A DNA stretch of 64,000 nt, taken from Aradus depressus. Lineage: Eukaryota; Arthropoda; Insecta; Hemiptera; Aradidae. How positions within the stretch are numbered: position 1 is the first letter of the stretch; every line of letters begins with the position of its first letter. The notes beneath the pieces were generated by a model that ran no database searches, was not told the DNA's origin, and was given only the letters and a program-made list of their open reading frames with translations. A program made the position numbers and the translations under genes. Where the stretch lies: the NCBI GenBank assembly GCA_963662175.1, contig OY759225.1:11339601-11403600 (forward strand). The letters run 5' to 3'. Shown here in pieces: positions 1 through 11,045 of the stretch.

Positions 1-46
1 TTGACCATCTTCGTTTCTGGATGCTGCCTATCTACCAACATAGCTG

Positions 47-1805
47 TATTAATTTGCAACAGCGGACACCACAGCTAGTACGAAGTTAGGAACCCTGGGC
101 ACCACATCTAGTATGTGCCTTGCAACAGCGGACCCCACAGCTAGTACGAAGTTAGGAACCCTGGGCACCACATCTAGTATGTGCCTTGCAACAGCGGACC
201 CCACAGCTAGTACGAAGTTAGGAACGCTGAGCACCACATCTAGTTTGTGCCTTGCAACAGCGGACCCCACAGCTAGTATGAAGTTCGGAACGCTGAGCAC
301 CACATCTAGTATGTGCCTTGCAACAGCGGACCCCACAGCTAGTACGAAGTTAGGAACCCTGGGCACCACATCTAATATGTGCCTTGCAACAGCGGACACC
401 ACAGCTAGTACGAAGTAAGGAACCCTGGGCACCACATCTAGTATGTGCCTTGCAACAGCGGACCCCACAGCTAGTACGAAGTTAGGAACGCTGAGCACCA
501 CATCTAGTTTTTGCCTTGCAACAGCGGACCCCACAGCTAGTATGAAGTTCGGAACGCTGAGCACCACATCTAGTATGTGCCTTGCAACAGCGGACCCCAC
601 AGCTAGTACGAAGTTAGGAACCCTGGGCACCACATCTAGTTTGTGCCTTGCAACAGCGGACCCCACAGCTAGTACGAAGTTAGGAACCCTGGGCACCACA
701 TCTAGTATGTGCCTTGCAACAGCGGACCCCACAGCTAGTACGAAGTTAGGAACGCTGGGCACCACATCTAGTTTGTGCCTTGCAACAGCGGACCCCACAG
801 CTAGTATGAAGTTCGGAACGCTGAGCACCACATCTAGTTTGTGCCTTGCAACAGCGGACCCCACAGCTAGTATGAAGTTCGGAACGCTGAGCACCACATC
901 TAGTATGTGCCTTGCAACAGCGGACCCCACAGCTAGTACGAAGTTAGGAACCCTGGGCACCACATCTAGTTTGTGCCTTGCAACAGCGGACCCCACAGCT
1001 AGTACGAAGTTAGGAACCCTGGGCACCACATCTAGTATGTGCCTTGCAACAGCGGACCCCACAGCTAGTACGAAGTTAGGAACCCTGGGCACCACATCTA
1101 GTTTGTGCCTTGCAACAGCGGACCCCACAGCTAGTACGAAGTTAGGAACCCTGGGCACCACATCTAGTATGTGCCTTGCAACAGCGGACCCCACAGCTAG
1201 TACGAAGTTAGGAACGCTGAGCACCACATCTAGTTTGTGCCTTGCAACAGCGGACCCCACAGCTAGTATGAAGTTCGGAACGCTGAGCACCACATCTAGT
1301 TTGTGCCTTGCAACAGCGGACCCCACAGCTAGTATGAAGTTCGGAACGCTGAGCACCACATCTAGTTTGTGCCTTGCAACAGCGGACCCCACAGCTAGTA
1401 TGAAGTTCGGAACGCTGAGCACCACATCTAGTATGTGCCTTGTAACAGCGGACCCCACAGCTAGTACGAAGTTAGGAACCCTGGGCACCACATCTAGTAT
1501 GTGCCTTGCAACAGCGGACCCCACAGCTAGTACGAAGTTAGGAACGCTGAGCACCACATCTAGTTTGTGCCTTGCAACAGCGGACACCACAGCTAGTACG
1601 AAGTTAGGGACCCTGGGCACCACATCTAGTATGTGCCTTGCAACAGCGGACCCCACAGCTAGTACGAAGTTCGGAACGCTGGGCAACTTAGCTAGTAAGT
1701 GTTTTGTAACAGCGGACCCCATAGATACTACATAGTTAGGAACGCTGGGCATCACAGCTAGTAAATGTCTTGCAACAGTGAACCCCACAGCGAATACATA
1801 GTTAC
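47..1805. repeat. 66-bp minisatellite, about 26 copies
   Basis: The unit repeats every 66 bases (for example at 113, 179, 245, 443 and on to 1697), then decays by about 1805. Three main unit variants alternate. They differ at ACGAAGTTAGG versus ATGAAGTTCGG and at CCCTGGGC versus CGCTGAGC. Because 66 is divisible by 3 and most units lack stops, long frames open on both strands: 49-1827 minus, and 113-418 and 443-1735 plus. Each would be a 22-residue repeat. I read these frames as a by-product of the period, not as genes. The array could still be a real repeat protein, but nothing else supports that. Confidence 0.93.
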
Positions 1806-3748
1806 TACTACTACATGTGAAATTCATGACAATCCGATTGCCCTTTAATCATTCAGCATTATTTTTATGCTTAGCCCCCCCCCCCCCCCCTCCAAATTTT
1901 TAAGATGTCACATAGTGTATTTTTCTATTTGGCCTTTATGAATACTACATGTGAAATTTCGTGACAATCCGATCATCCGTTAATGACTTATCACTATACT
2001 TATACTTAGGCCCCCATCAATCCATCCTCCCGTTCAAAATTTTGTGACTTATACACCCTATATTGGCTTTTAAGAATACTACATGTGAAATTCCATGACA
2101 ATACGACCACCCGTTAATGAGCTACCACTATATTTATACTTAGCCCCCCCCCACAACCCCCCCTCCCGTTCAAAACTTTGGGTCGCCACACACCTTTTTT
2201 TTTTACTACATGTGAAACTTCGTGACAATGCGACCACCCGTTAATGAGCTAGCTCTATATTTATACTTAGGCCCCCCCACAACCCTCCCTCCCGTTCAAA
2301 ACTTTGGGACGCCACACACCTTATTTTTTTATTTGGCCTTCAGGAATACTACATGGGAAATTTCGTGACAATGCGACCACCCGTTAATGAGCTAGCTCTA
2401 TATGTATACTTAGGCCCCCCCACAACCCCCCCTCCCGTTCAAAACTTTGGGACGCCACACACCTTATTTTTTTATTTGGCCTTCAGGAATACTACATGGG
2501 AAATTTCGTGACAATGCGACCACCCGTTAATGAGCTAGCTCTATATGTATACTTAGGCCCCCCCACAACCCCCCCTCCCGTTCAAAACTTTGGGACGCCA
2601 CACACCTTATTTTTTTATTTGGCCTTCAGGAATACTACATGGGAAATTTCGTGACAATGCGACCACCCGTTAATGAGCTAGCTCTATATGTATACTTAGG
2701 CCCCCCCACAACCCCCCCTCCCGTTCAAAACTTTGGGACGCCACACACCTTATTTTTTTATTTGGCCTTCAGGAATACTACATGGGAAATTTCGTGACAA
2801 TGCGACCCCCCGGTAATGAACTAGCTCTATATTTATACTTAGGCCCCCCCACAACCCCCCCTCCCGTTCAAAACTTCGGGACGCCACACACCTTATTTTT
2901 TATTTGGCCTTCAGGAATACTACATGGGAAATTTCGTGACAATACGATCAACCGTTAATGAGCTAGCTCTATATTTATACTTAGCCCCCCCCCCCCCCTC
3001 AACCCCCCCACCCGTTCAAAACTTTGGGACACCACACATCTTATTTTTCTATTTGGCCTTCAGGAATACTACATGGGAAATTTCGTGACAATACGATCAA
3101 CCGTTAATGAGCTAGCTCTATATTTATATTTAGCCCCCCCCCCCCCCCAAACCCCCCACCCGTTCAAAACTTTGGGACGCCACACACCTTATTTTTCTAT
3201 TTGGCCTTCAGGAATACTACATGGGAAATTTCGTGACAATACGATCAACCGTTAATGAGCTAGCTCTATATTTATACTTAGCCCCCCCCCCCCTCAACCC
3301 CCCCTCCCATTTAAAATTTTGGGACGCCACACACAATATTTTTCAATTTGGCCTTTAAGAATACTACATGTGAAATTTCATGACAATCTGATCATCCGTA
3401 AAGATCTATCACTATATTTATATTTAGGCCTACGCCCACAACCCCCCCTTCCATTTAAAATTTTGGGACGCCACACACAATATTTTTCATATTGGCCTTT
3501 AAGAATACTACATGTGAAATTTCGTGACAATCCGACCAACCGTTAATGAGGTAGGACTATTTATATACTTAGGCCCCACTTACAACCCCCCCTACCGTTC
3601 AAAATTTTGGGACGCCACATAGCCTATTATTCAATCGGGCTCAAAGGAATGCTACATGTGAAGTTTCATGAAGATCCGTCCAGCCGTTTGGGCGTGATGC
3701 TGGAACAAACATACAAACAAACCCCGTTTCAGCTTTATTTATATAGAT
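1806..3748 (+). repeat. 143-bp tandem array ending in a mobile-element terminus
   Basis: CTACATG recurs at 1811, 1945, 2079, 2206, 2349, 2492, 2635, 2778, 2920, 3069, 3217, 3364, 3508 and 3652, spaced 127-149 bases, most often 143. Each unit has a C-run, 'CCCGTTCAAAACTTTGGGAC', and 'GTGACAATNCGACCACCCGT'. The last unit grades into a terminus, 'GATCCGTCCAGCCGTTTG', followed by a T/A-rich end near 3748. The same style of terminus occurs at 51900-51985. Such ends are common on insect non-autonomous elements (RTE- or Helitron-type), so the array looks like an internal expansion of one. Confidence 0.85.
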
Positions 3749-4161
3749 AAAGAAGGATCAAACCCTATACAAATATATTTTAACAATAAGAGGCTGAGAT
3801 TCTTAGTGGTGGCTGGATCGTAACCCAGCATGAGGTCCCCGAAATACAGGGGATACCACTCTGGCAACACACCATATTTCATGATCCTAGAGCGGCTACT
3901 TAACCACTTAACCTAACCTAACCTTAACCTCCAACCAGTGGTAACGTTTTTACTTTCTTATACGTTTAGTATAAGGAAATATTGTAATCGTTAGAAAATA
4001 TCGAGAAAATAGATCGATTATTCATATTGAATATTTTCGCGACGGGTCCTACAAACCTACCTTACCGTCGTTTCCCGAGAGAGTTCGGGACCAGGGCATC
4101 TATGTTTCATGATCGCAGGTGGGTCGTGTTTCAGCACCCAGCAGTCATCCCCGGAAATACG
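3749..4161. other. non-genic stretch with a CCTAA-type tail and LINE 3' flank
   Basis: 3903-3936 is a CCTAACCTAACCTTAACC-type run ending a short unrecognised segment (3780-3936). At 3950-4010 there is a Rep-1 head with the 'TTTCTTATAC' palindrome. 4040-4161 is probably the 3' untranslated part of the minus-strand LINE fragment that follows. I see no gene. Confidence 0.5.
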
Positions 4162-4356
4162 TTATACTGCCTTCTTTACCCTCCACCGGGAGGCGAAGAT
4201 TCGACTAAACTTTGGGTAATCAGCCTCACTCATCAGCTTCCGAGGGTTCAGTCTCAGGTACGATCCTGTCCGGCCTATCAATTCCATCCTAGGCCCGTGG
4301 TACATCGGGCATTCGAGAACTACTTGTTCTGCAGTCTCAACGCCGCCGTAGTTCGG
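4162..4356 (-). pseudogene. R1-type LINE, C-terminal fragment of ORF2
   Basis: Read on the minus strand, this gives 64 residues ending at a TAA (4164-4162). They include 'GVETAEQVVLECPMYHGPR' and end 'SRWRVKKAV'. The ET.EHV..ECP.Y pattern is the usual tail after the reverse transcriptase, around the last Cys/His residues, in R1- and I-like LINEs. The plus-strand frame at 4027-4428 is a shadow of this. Only the tail survives, so it is a 5'-truncated dead copy. Confidence 0.7.
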
Positions 4357-5751
4357 CCTGTAATTATATATAAAAAAGTCGAAGAATATAAAAAAAATAG
4401 TGGTTATTTTATTCTTTTTGAACAGTGAGAATAAAATTCCGTTTCCGTGTAAAGGGTTTCCTCCAATATAAACATTTTTAGTTGAAATTAAAATTTTTTT
4501 ATTGTATCTATTGACTTCAAGAAGTGGGGAAGGGCATTGAATAAATTAATTCCTTTATGAGTTATACTTTTTTCAAAAAGAAAAGAGCAATGTTTAGTTA
4601 TTCGAAAGTTTTTTTTCTTCCGTTGAACCTTGAATTGAGCCACCTCCCCTCAATCGATTTTGCTGAAATTTTATAGATCATGTCCTCATTGAGATTTGAC
4701 TTTAAATATAAAATTTCATGTCGTTACATACATTAAATAGACAGTTATTGGAGTTTTTGAGTTGAGCCCCTGAGTTTATAACTTCCCCTAAATATCGTAT
4801 AGCTGGGGAAATAATACCGACTTTATCGCAAAAATGTCAATAAGTGAAATTCGATTGAAAAACTTGATTTTGGATTTCTTAAAAAATTAAAAATGAATGC
4901 TTTAATATCTTGTAATGTAAGCACTGTTATATTGTAATAAATAAAAAATGTATACCTTTATTGAAGTGTGAAGAGTGTGAACTTTGCACAGTCTACCGAA
5001 CAGAGCTTCGGTCCAGTGAGCCACGGTAAAGGATGGCTTGCTTACACACGAACGGTTCGTCCCAAGTCGTCTGTTACACATTCTGCATCAAAATGTTACA
5101 AGTATATAAGTAAATAAAACTGTGGTGAATCATTGTATTTTCCCAAACACGAATTAATCAACTACGTTTTCGCTTTCCCGTGTTTATTCGGTTGTGAGTT
5201 ATCGTGTTCACAGAGACTCAGGCTAACATACATTTTAATACCTTCAGATATACAAAGTATAGAGAAGTTATATAATCTGACAATGATGAGGAGTTTTCAA
5301 CGGAATTTCGTGTTTATCGATCTTCTGATTCCAAAAATGAAATAAACAAAAATTCTGTTTGTATGGGTGTTTGTGTTTGTGAACACGATAACTACCGATA
5401 GATTGAATGTATCGGCACAAAATGTTACATGCGTATCCAGAACGCTCTAAAGACCACCTATTGATTTTAAGCCGAAGGAGAGAGGGGATTACGGAGAGGC
5501 TTAACACAAATACTCTGAAAACACCCGCTGTATGAATGTATTTGACACGAAATATCATATGTAAATTCGCTAATTATTCCGAATCGGGCCTCTAACCCCA
5601 GTTTTTCTTTATAAAGTCGAATTGACTGTAGAAGAAGTTTTATAATAATATTAGCGTGGGGAAGTCCTGTTTTTTGTGAAAAAAATAGTTTCTGATTTTT
5701 ACAAATTTTGGTCGCTTAAAATTTCTTCTTTCCTATTATAATATAATAGGA
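4357..5751. repeat. AT-rich stretch with Rep-2 copies
   Basis: Rep-2 fragments lie at about 4640-4810 and 5130-5580. Landmarks are the 'CGATTTTGCTGAAAATC' block and 'TCAACGGAATTTC', with a 'GTGAACACGATAACTNCCGAT' block read in either direction. Bases 4400-4442 are repeated nearly exactly at 32440-32475. The short frames at 5133-5345 and 5268-5558 lie inside Rep-2 and are not genes. Confidence 0.55.
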
Positions 5752-6009
5752 ACGGTGGCCATTGGGAAGAAGTGGCTAAGTCGTTAAGAGCAAATTTTAC
5801 AGGGGAGCGCTTTCAAGTTTTGCCCTTCTCCTATAAATCATATATGTAGGTGGAAAGCATGCCACTGGCGCCAAATGTTGTTATTTGTCATTAAAAATGT
5901 ATCTACTTGCTTCTTCCCAATGTGTCTGAGCCCTGTCCACATCATTTCATCGACTTAACTTATTTTTGGCAAAAAGTCGACATAGCCACTTCTTCCCAAT
6001 TGCCACCGT
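5752..6009. mobile_element. MITE, 258 bp, about 32-bp terminal inverted repeats
   Basis: The left end 'ACGGTGGCCATTGGGAAGAA' continues GTGGCTAAGTCG. The right end is its reverse complement with two or three mismatches (CGACATAGCCACTTC...GCCACCGT). There is no coding capacity. I could not fix the target duplication: the flanks are TA-rich, so a TA target is possible but unproven. The superfamily is unassigned. Confidence 0.75.
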
Positions 6010-6046
6010 ATATTAGAGTATATTATACTCTATAATTTTAAAAATA

Positions 6047-6241
6047 GTCCTTTTAGTGAAACAATCCAGCTTCTCCTGAAATAGAGAAACCCCATGGGGG
6101 AGCATAACAAAAATATCTAGTTTATAAAAAAAAAATATTTTTCAATATAAACGATATAATATGCCAATTAGATATTTTTGTTATGCTCCTCCATGGGGTT
6201 TCTATATCTCAGGAGAACCTGGACTGTTTCACTAAAATGAC
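6047..6241. mobile_element. hairpin MITE with about 73-bp arms
   Basis: Arms 6047-6119 and 6169-6241 are near-perfect inverted copies around a roughly 50-base A/T loop. They include 'TTTTAGTGAAACAATCCAG' and 'CCCCATGG', which is mirrored as CCATGGGG. A transcript would fold into a long hairpin. It sits directly after the preceding MITE. Sequence resembling the loop recurs at about 6370-6430. Confidence 0.75.
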
Positions 6242-8044
6242 CGACAGAGGGTCAACATTTTATTTCTTTGGATACATCAATGGATTTTTGAAATTCTACT
6301 GTGGTTTACAGTTTTATGCTCTAATCCTAGATTATTTCATTCAATATTAACTAAAATATGAAGAATAGTTGAGATTATATCGTTTATATTGAGAAATAAG
6401 TTTTTTTTTATGAACTAGATATTTTTTTTTAGATTTATTTATTTTTTCATTCCCCCGACTTAATATAAATGTTTTCATGTTGCCTTTCGTTATGCAAATT
6501 ACTTGAAAAAAAAAAAAAAAAAAAAAAATGACGCGATTTATGGTGGAAGGCCGATTCGGAATAATTACCGTAAATTCAAAGTCTTATAAGGACGAAACCA
6601 ATTTATTGACATTTATTCTCAGCAAAATCAGCAGAAGGAAATGGAGTTCAGAGGATCATAAAAATGAATTTATCGACAACATCCCCTATGTAAGTCAACT
6701 GTTGAATATTAGAGCAAATGGTCGACTATCTTTAAATGGGGAGCAAAAAGGTTATTTGATTAATTCTTTATGGGGAAGTACATTGTCGGTAATTCTCCAA
6801 CACCCTCATGCACCCCCAATCCCACCCCTAACACCCCAAAAATGTATATGCTATATAATTCTGTATATAATATACAGTGTGTACAATCAGTAACCCTGAA
6901 GTAACGTGGTGTGGTGGGAGACTCAACAGGTTCCCCTCCATTCTACCCCTCCGCCGACTCGTCTCCTCTAAACGATCAGTTTTCTTCGAAACTCCGGTTG
7001 TGTCGCGCGATCTCCGGATTTTTTTTTGATTTTTTTTTGTAATTTTTCGCACTCTTGGAATACGTTTCGTTTGTTTTGGTGTGTAGAGTATATATTGTAC
7101 ATCAGAGTGAATTGTGTTTATTGAAAATATGAAAATTTTATTTTAAAAGCTTACATATTTTAATATAATATGTATTTATTGGTAACTGTTAACAATTTTT
7201 GTTTATGGAACTATTTTCTTGTCGGTAGTCATACTCACTGGTTGCGAATCGGTTGGTTGGTTGGGTAATCACTTTGTGAAAACCTGGTAGTATTGTGTTA
7301 CTTACTTAAATATTTTATGGGGTAAATAATATTATTATTATTTAAATTATCATATTACTAAGTGGCGTCTTGCAACCTTCAAAACTATCGACTTTTACAT
7401 TTGCTTTTTCAACTGACAGAATGATTTTACTTTTCACCGTATATCCATTCACTTTTTACTGTTCTCCATAAAAAAGTTCATAAATTATGTAACATGGGGA
7501 GGGGAGAAATTTTTGACAATTTGTGACAAAGTGGGGGAGTCATGAAAAATATAAATTTTTATTATATTGTGTCAATACTTCTGAATGAAAATTGCCTTAT
7601 GTAATTTATGAACCGGCCCAAAAGACTTCACATATAAATATCTCAAAAACATAAAAAATAATATAGATAATTCACCAAAATTATGCTTAGAAACCCTTTT
7701 TTTTTTTTTTTAATTAAAATTATAGTTTTTTTACAGTTTTGCTCATAACTTAAATAATTTACATGAAACATGCTTTAGGTAGCAGCGCATTGGCATATAA
7801 ATATTTTATATTCATATTTCTTTAAGATAATTATTAAATAGTAGTATATATTTTATTGGACAGTCTTATTTAATTTATTCACTTTTTTAAACGATGCTTG
7901 CTTGGGCCCTCTGTCTGGGCTCCTCCCTCCAGTATGCCGTCTTTAGCAGAATTATCTTTTATAGTGTAGTTTTAAGAATAGCAATGGCTAGTGTGGTGTC
8001 TTCCGAGGCCAAAAAGGGAAAAAAAAAAAAAAAAAAATGATGTT
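6242..8044. other. AT-rich non-genic stretch with one Rep-2 copy
   Basis: 6520-6800 is Rep-2 ('GTAAGTCAACTGTTGAA', 'GGGGAAGTACATTG'). The 121-residue frame at 6528-6893 lies within it, so it is not a gene. 6905-7020 is a GC-richer patch without a supported frame. 7320-7960 is plain AT-rich DNA with A/T homopolymers. Confidence 0.5.
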
Positions 8045-9920
8045 TTTATCAGATAGCTTGATGATGAAGGCAACTTCGAAAGCCGAAAATAATAAAATCT
8101 ATACACTAGCTCTGACGTAGCGTGCTTGTCTTGAGTATAAAATCGCGTGGTTCGAAAAGGACGTTAAGCTTTGTTCCGAAGCCTGTCTGTTAGTCGTTAT
8201 TCCTAGATGGGTCGACCCCTGTAATTATTACGGTTACTGGGAATTGGCGCTCTCTAGCGGGCAAAGAGTGGATGGTTGAGAGATGCATTTCTAGCTATGC
8301 CTTGAGCAACGGCGAAGGCTTCTTTCACGATATTTCAGGGCAATTACACAGAAAAACATGAAGCTCAGGACATTTCGGCGCCCTGATTTTTTTTTTTCCA
8401 AAATAAGGATAATTTATTACATATATCGAAATTCCAATGTATTTTTTGGAGAAAGTAATAAGTCATTTTGGCGGATTGTTTTGAACCAGTTTGATTACAT
8501 TGTGATAATATTTATTACAATATTTTTTAAAATTTAAATTTCTCTTTTCTTATATTGATATAGCCGCCTGAGCTGATATTTTCTTGCGATCCGTATTTGT
8601 TAGCAAGGAGAGATGTTTATTTGCAGTTAATCAATTTGTTTTTGACCGACTCTCATAAAGGGTTTCATTTCCGGTCTGATGTGTCTTATTGTCTTCTTTA
8701 TATTCTATCGGTGGTGCAACATCGTATGTACCTTGATCGATAGTATAGAGTCGATAATATCTTTACAACGTTGAGAGCAGTCGAAGTTCTGTCCGGTAAA
8801 GGAAAACTCATTGTTGCCTTCCTTGTACTCTATCGATGATGCAACATCGTATGTACCTTGATCGATAGTATAGAGTCGATAGTATTTTTACAACGTTGAG
8901 AGCAGTCGAGGTTCTGTCCGGTAAAGGAAAACTCATTATTGCCAACGCTCCGGAAATTATTTATTTCCTTATTCCGGGGTTTATATGACTTCTGTGATTC
9001 GTTATTATGACTTATGCACGGCCTTTAACTACGAGGTAATACTAACAGAGCGCTTTTTCTGCTTACCCAGATTTAGTTAAGTACGGTAAGGGTCTTTAAC
9101 CCTAGATAAATGAAACTTAATTTTTTATGGAAAAAGAGGTCAAAATGAGTAAAAGGAATAATTATGAACATTTTATTTTGATTTTAAACATAATTTTTTT
9201 TTTTTTTATTATTTAGGAATACTTAATGCCAATGAGGGTAACGTATATTTTCAAATAGTTTTTTCAATTAGATTTTTTGATGATTGATGAAAACTAAGTA
9301 TTTTCAATTTTATTTTTGCTTAAACTAAGCAAAAATTACAAAATTATTGTTAACTGGTTATAAAATTATAGTGAGGATTAAAAAATCATATGTAAACCAC
9401 CGTAAAAAATACGGGTAAAATAATGCATATATAAATAATATTATTAATCGATTTATTTTAGAAGGACAAATGATCGAATTGATATGAACTATTATACCTA
9501 CAATAATTTTAATTTTGTTTTTAAAAATTTCCTGAGAGGCTCCCCAGTCATAATAACGAGAAAAAATAACATCAAAGAGTATACCACAGTAAAAATTATT
9601 AATGGCAGGAATTTAACCCATTACGGGGGTCTTACCCATCTAGGGTTAACGAGTAACTGACAGGCTTGGGAACAAAGCTTAACGTTTCTTCCGAACCCTC
9701 GATTTTGTACTCAGTAGAAAAGCACGGTACCTCTGAGCTACTGGCGCTCTCCCACATTTCCTCTAATGAACGATTAGTAAATGTGGATTTAAATATGGCT
9801 GATGTAGTAAGAAGTGATTATTTCATTGTTTTCAAAATACAAACGTATTGTGTCCTCTCACAGATTTTATTATTTTCGGCTTTCGAGGTCTCCCTCATCA
9901 TCACGCTATCTGATAAAAAG
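8045..9920. mobile_element. old IRE-A inverted-repeat element enclosing SINE-A remnants
   Basis: 8047-8108 (TTTTATCAGATAGC..., a TTGATGATGAAGG core, CTTCGAAAGCCG) is mirrored at 9855-9920. Inside the arms are inverted SINE-A remnants: plus strand about 8110-8210, minus strand about 9609-9757. A conserved IRE-A tail ('GGCTGATGTAGTAAGAAGTG') lies at 9797-9816. The middle is AT-rich and also holds a degraded minus-strand SINE-A piece at 8985-9115. Both arms are mutated, so this is an old copy. The frame at 9666-9998 crosses these repeats and is not a gene. Confidence 0.6.
8690..8944. repeat. 125-bp direct tandem duplication
   Basis: Two adjacent copies start near 8701 and 8826. Both contain 'GCAACATCGTATGTACCTTG', 'CGATAGTATAGAGTCGATA' and 'TTCTGTCCGGTAAAGG'. 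They differ at only a few bases, so the duplication is fairly recent. No gene is visible. Confidence 0.85.
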
Positions 9921-10056
9921 CAGGTTAGTCCTCGCCCACATAGACTCATGGTTGAAGTGAAACTTCTTTTGTATTCATTAACCATGCGAATTAAATAAAC
10001 AAATTAATAAATATATATATAAGATTTTAATATATATATATAAATAGAAAAAATTA

Positions 10057-10397
10057 GGGCGCCGGTAGCTCAGTGGTATGCGTGCTTGCCTTCTGAGCTC
10101 AAGGTCGTAGGTTCGAAACCCGGCCGAGGCCCTTAGTTTATTTTATCTGGGAGGGAAAATAAACTTAAGCACGCCGTCCTTCGGATGGGAGGTTAAGCGA
10201 TGGTCCCGAGCCTGTACGATGTCAGGTACTCGTTAAAGACCCCTGCCCTAGGTGAATAAAAATTTAGGGTAGGCAAAATTTAGGACTCCCATAGTAGAGT
10301 CGGGCTCATGTCCACCAGAGTGACGAAAGAGCGTTCTGGTGGTAGGCAATATGACCTCGTAGTTAAAGCTCGGGCATGAGTCATAATAACTAACTAA
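10057..10397 (+). mobile_element. SINE-A (tRNA-derived), full length
   Basis: The tRNA-like head has an A box (TAGCTCAGTGGTATGCG) and a B box (GGTTCGAAACC). Next come the unique body blocks 'TTATCTGGGAGG', 'GTTAAGCGATGGTCCCGAGC', 'TACTCGTTAAAGACCC' and 'GAGTCGGGCTCATGTCCACC', and the end GCATGAGTCATAATAACTAAC. Pol III transcription from the internal boxes is expected for this type. The body blocks resemble conserved central domains known from invertebrate SINEs, from memory and untested. This copy carries the TAACTAAC tail variant. Confidence 0.92.
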
Positions 10398-10431
10398 GTA
10401 TAAATATAAAACGATAATAATTAAAATTTTA

Positions 10432-10614
10432 CTAACGTTTATTTTGAATAAGACTTTCAGGATTTCCTTTAATATCTGCCCGATATTCTCTACAACGATC
10501 AGCTGTTGTTTTTGTCGAAGTTTTTGAAGTTTTTGGAATTTTTAAATATTTAACACTAACTAATAATAAAAATAAACGTATTAAATTAATAATCAAACGT
10601 ATTTTTTTACGCAT
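10432..10614 (-). CDS. small ORF with a KTTADRCREYR motif, unassigned
   Basis: The minus-strand frame from the ATG at 10614 gives about 60 residues: a basic, hydrophobic start, then 'KTSTKTTADRCREYRADIK', then a stop (TAG). Upstream on the minus strand, an 18-base T run plus CCGCAG (about 10650-10672) looks like a splice acceptor. The 'AERxRxYRxxxK' style of motif recalls short N-terminal segments seen in some insect transposon proteins. The Rep-3 ORFs at 25.2 and 60.1 kb have a related pattern. It is probably a fragment and its function is unknown. Confidence 0.3.
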   Translation of the reverse strand: MRKKIRLIINLIRLFLLLVSVKYLKIPKTSKTSTKTTADRCREYRADIKGNPESLIQNKR

Positions 10615-10824
10615 AAACCTTGAAAAACGTTGAAAGTATTTCCATCGCCCTGCGGAAAAAAAAAAAAAAAAACGCATTAACCGTATACAAACGCTCAGCA
10701 CACAACAGCTGATGCAGCGACACTGACGTATACTCGTAGTTGACTTGTACGCCTGAGCCTCTCATCCCCCTCTCCTTAGCGTTTCATGTTTGATTTTTTA
10801 TTTCGAGGTCATTCCGATTCACTA

Positions 10825-11045
10825 GTCTCGCTAAAGAAGTTTCACTTCAAAAACATAATTAAAAAAGATGAATAAATTAAATACAATAAAATATATAACT
10901 ACTAATTGACAATTAAACATTTCATGAATAGTAACAGATACGTTAATCCTGCTCCTCAACTGAGTAACAACATAGTGACTCAGGAACAACAGAAGTAACA
11001 GCATCTGTCCCCATCCATGAAATTTTAAATTGTTAATTCTCACCT
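10825..11045. mobile_element. degenerate IRE-A core palindrome
   Basis: 'CTGTCCCCATCCATGAAATT' followed by TTAAATTGTTAAT matches the IRE-A centre at 17637-17670. Bases 10905-11035 form an imperfect inverted repeat around about 10970. The arms are strongly diverged. The 70-residue minus-strand frame here is a by-product. Confidence 0.55.

Noticed and set aside
49..1827. 592-residue minus-strand ORF and plus-strand ORFs over the first 1.8 kb
   Set aside because: They are produced by a 66-bp tandem repeat lacking stops. Open frames on both strands and the absence of any other gene signal make a protein unlikely, though I kept a test as a finding.
47..3748. CRISPR array
   Set aside because: The repeats are contiguous tandem units without unique spacers, and the window is eukaryotic.
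3903..3936. telomere or subtelomere
   Set aside because: Only a few CCTAA-type units, as SINE tails or short runs. There is no long telomeric array.
4027..4428. 133-residue plus-strand ORF
   Set aside because: It is antisense to a recognisable LINE C-terminus on the minus strand.
6528..6893. 121-residue plus-strand ORF
   Set aside because: The sequence is a copy of dispersed repeat Rep-2, and other copies are not open.
10057..10135. tRNA gene at the head of SINE-A (and similar heads elsewhere)
   Set aside because: A and B boxes are present, but the same head recurs many times with a common non-tRNA body and tail. The copies are SINEs.
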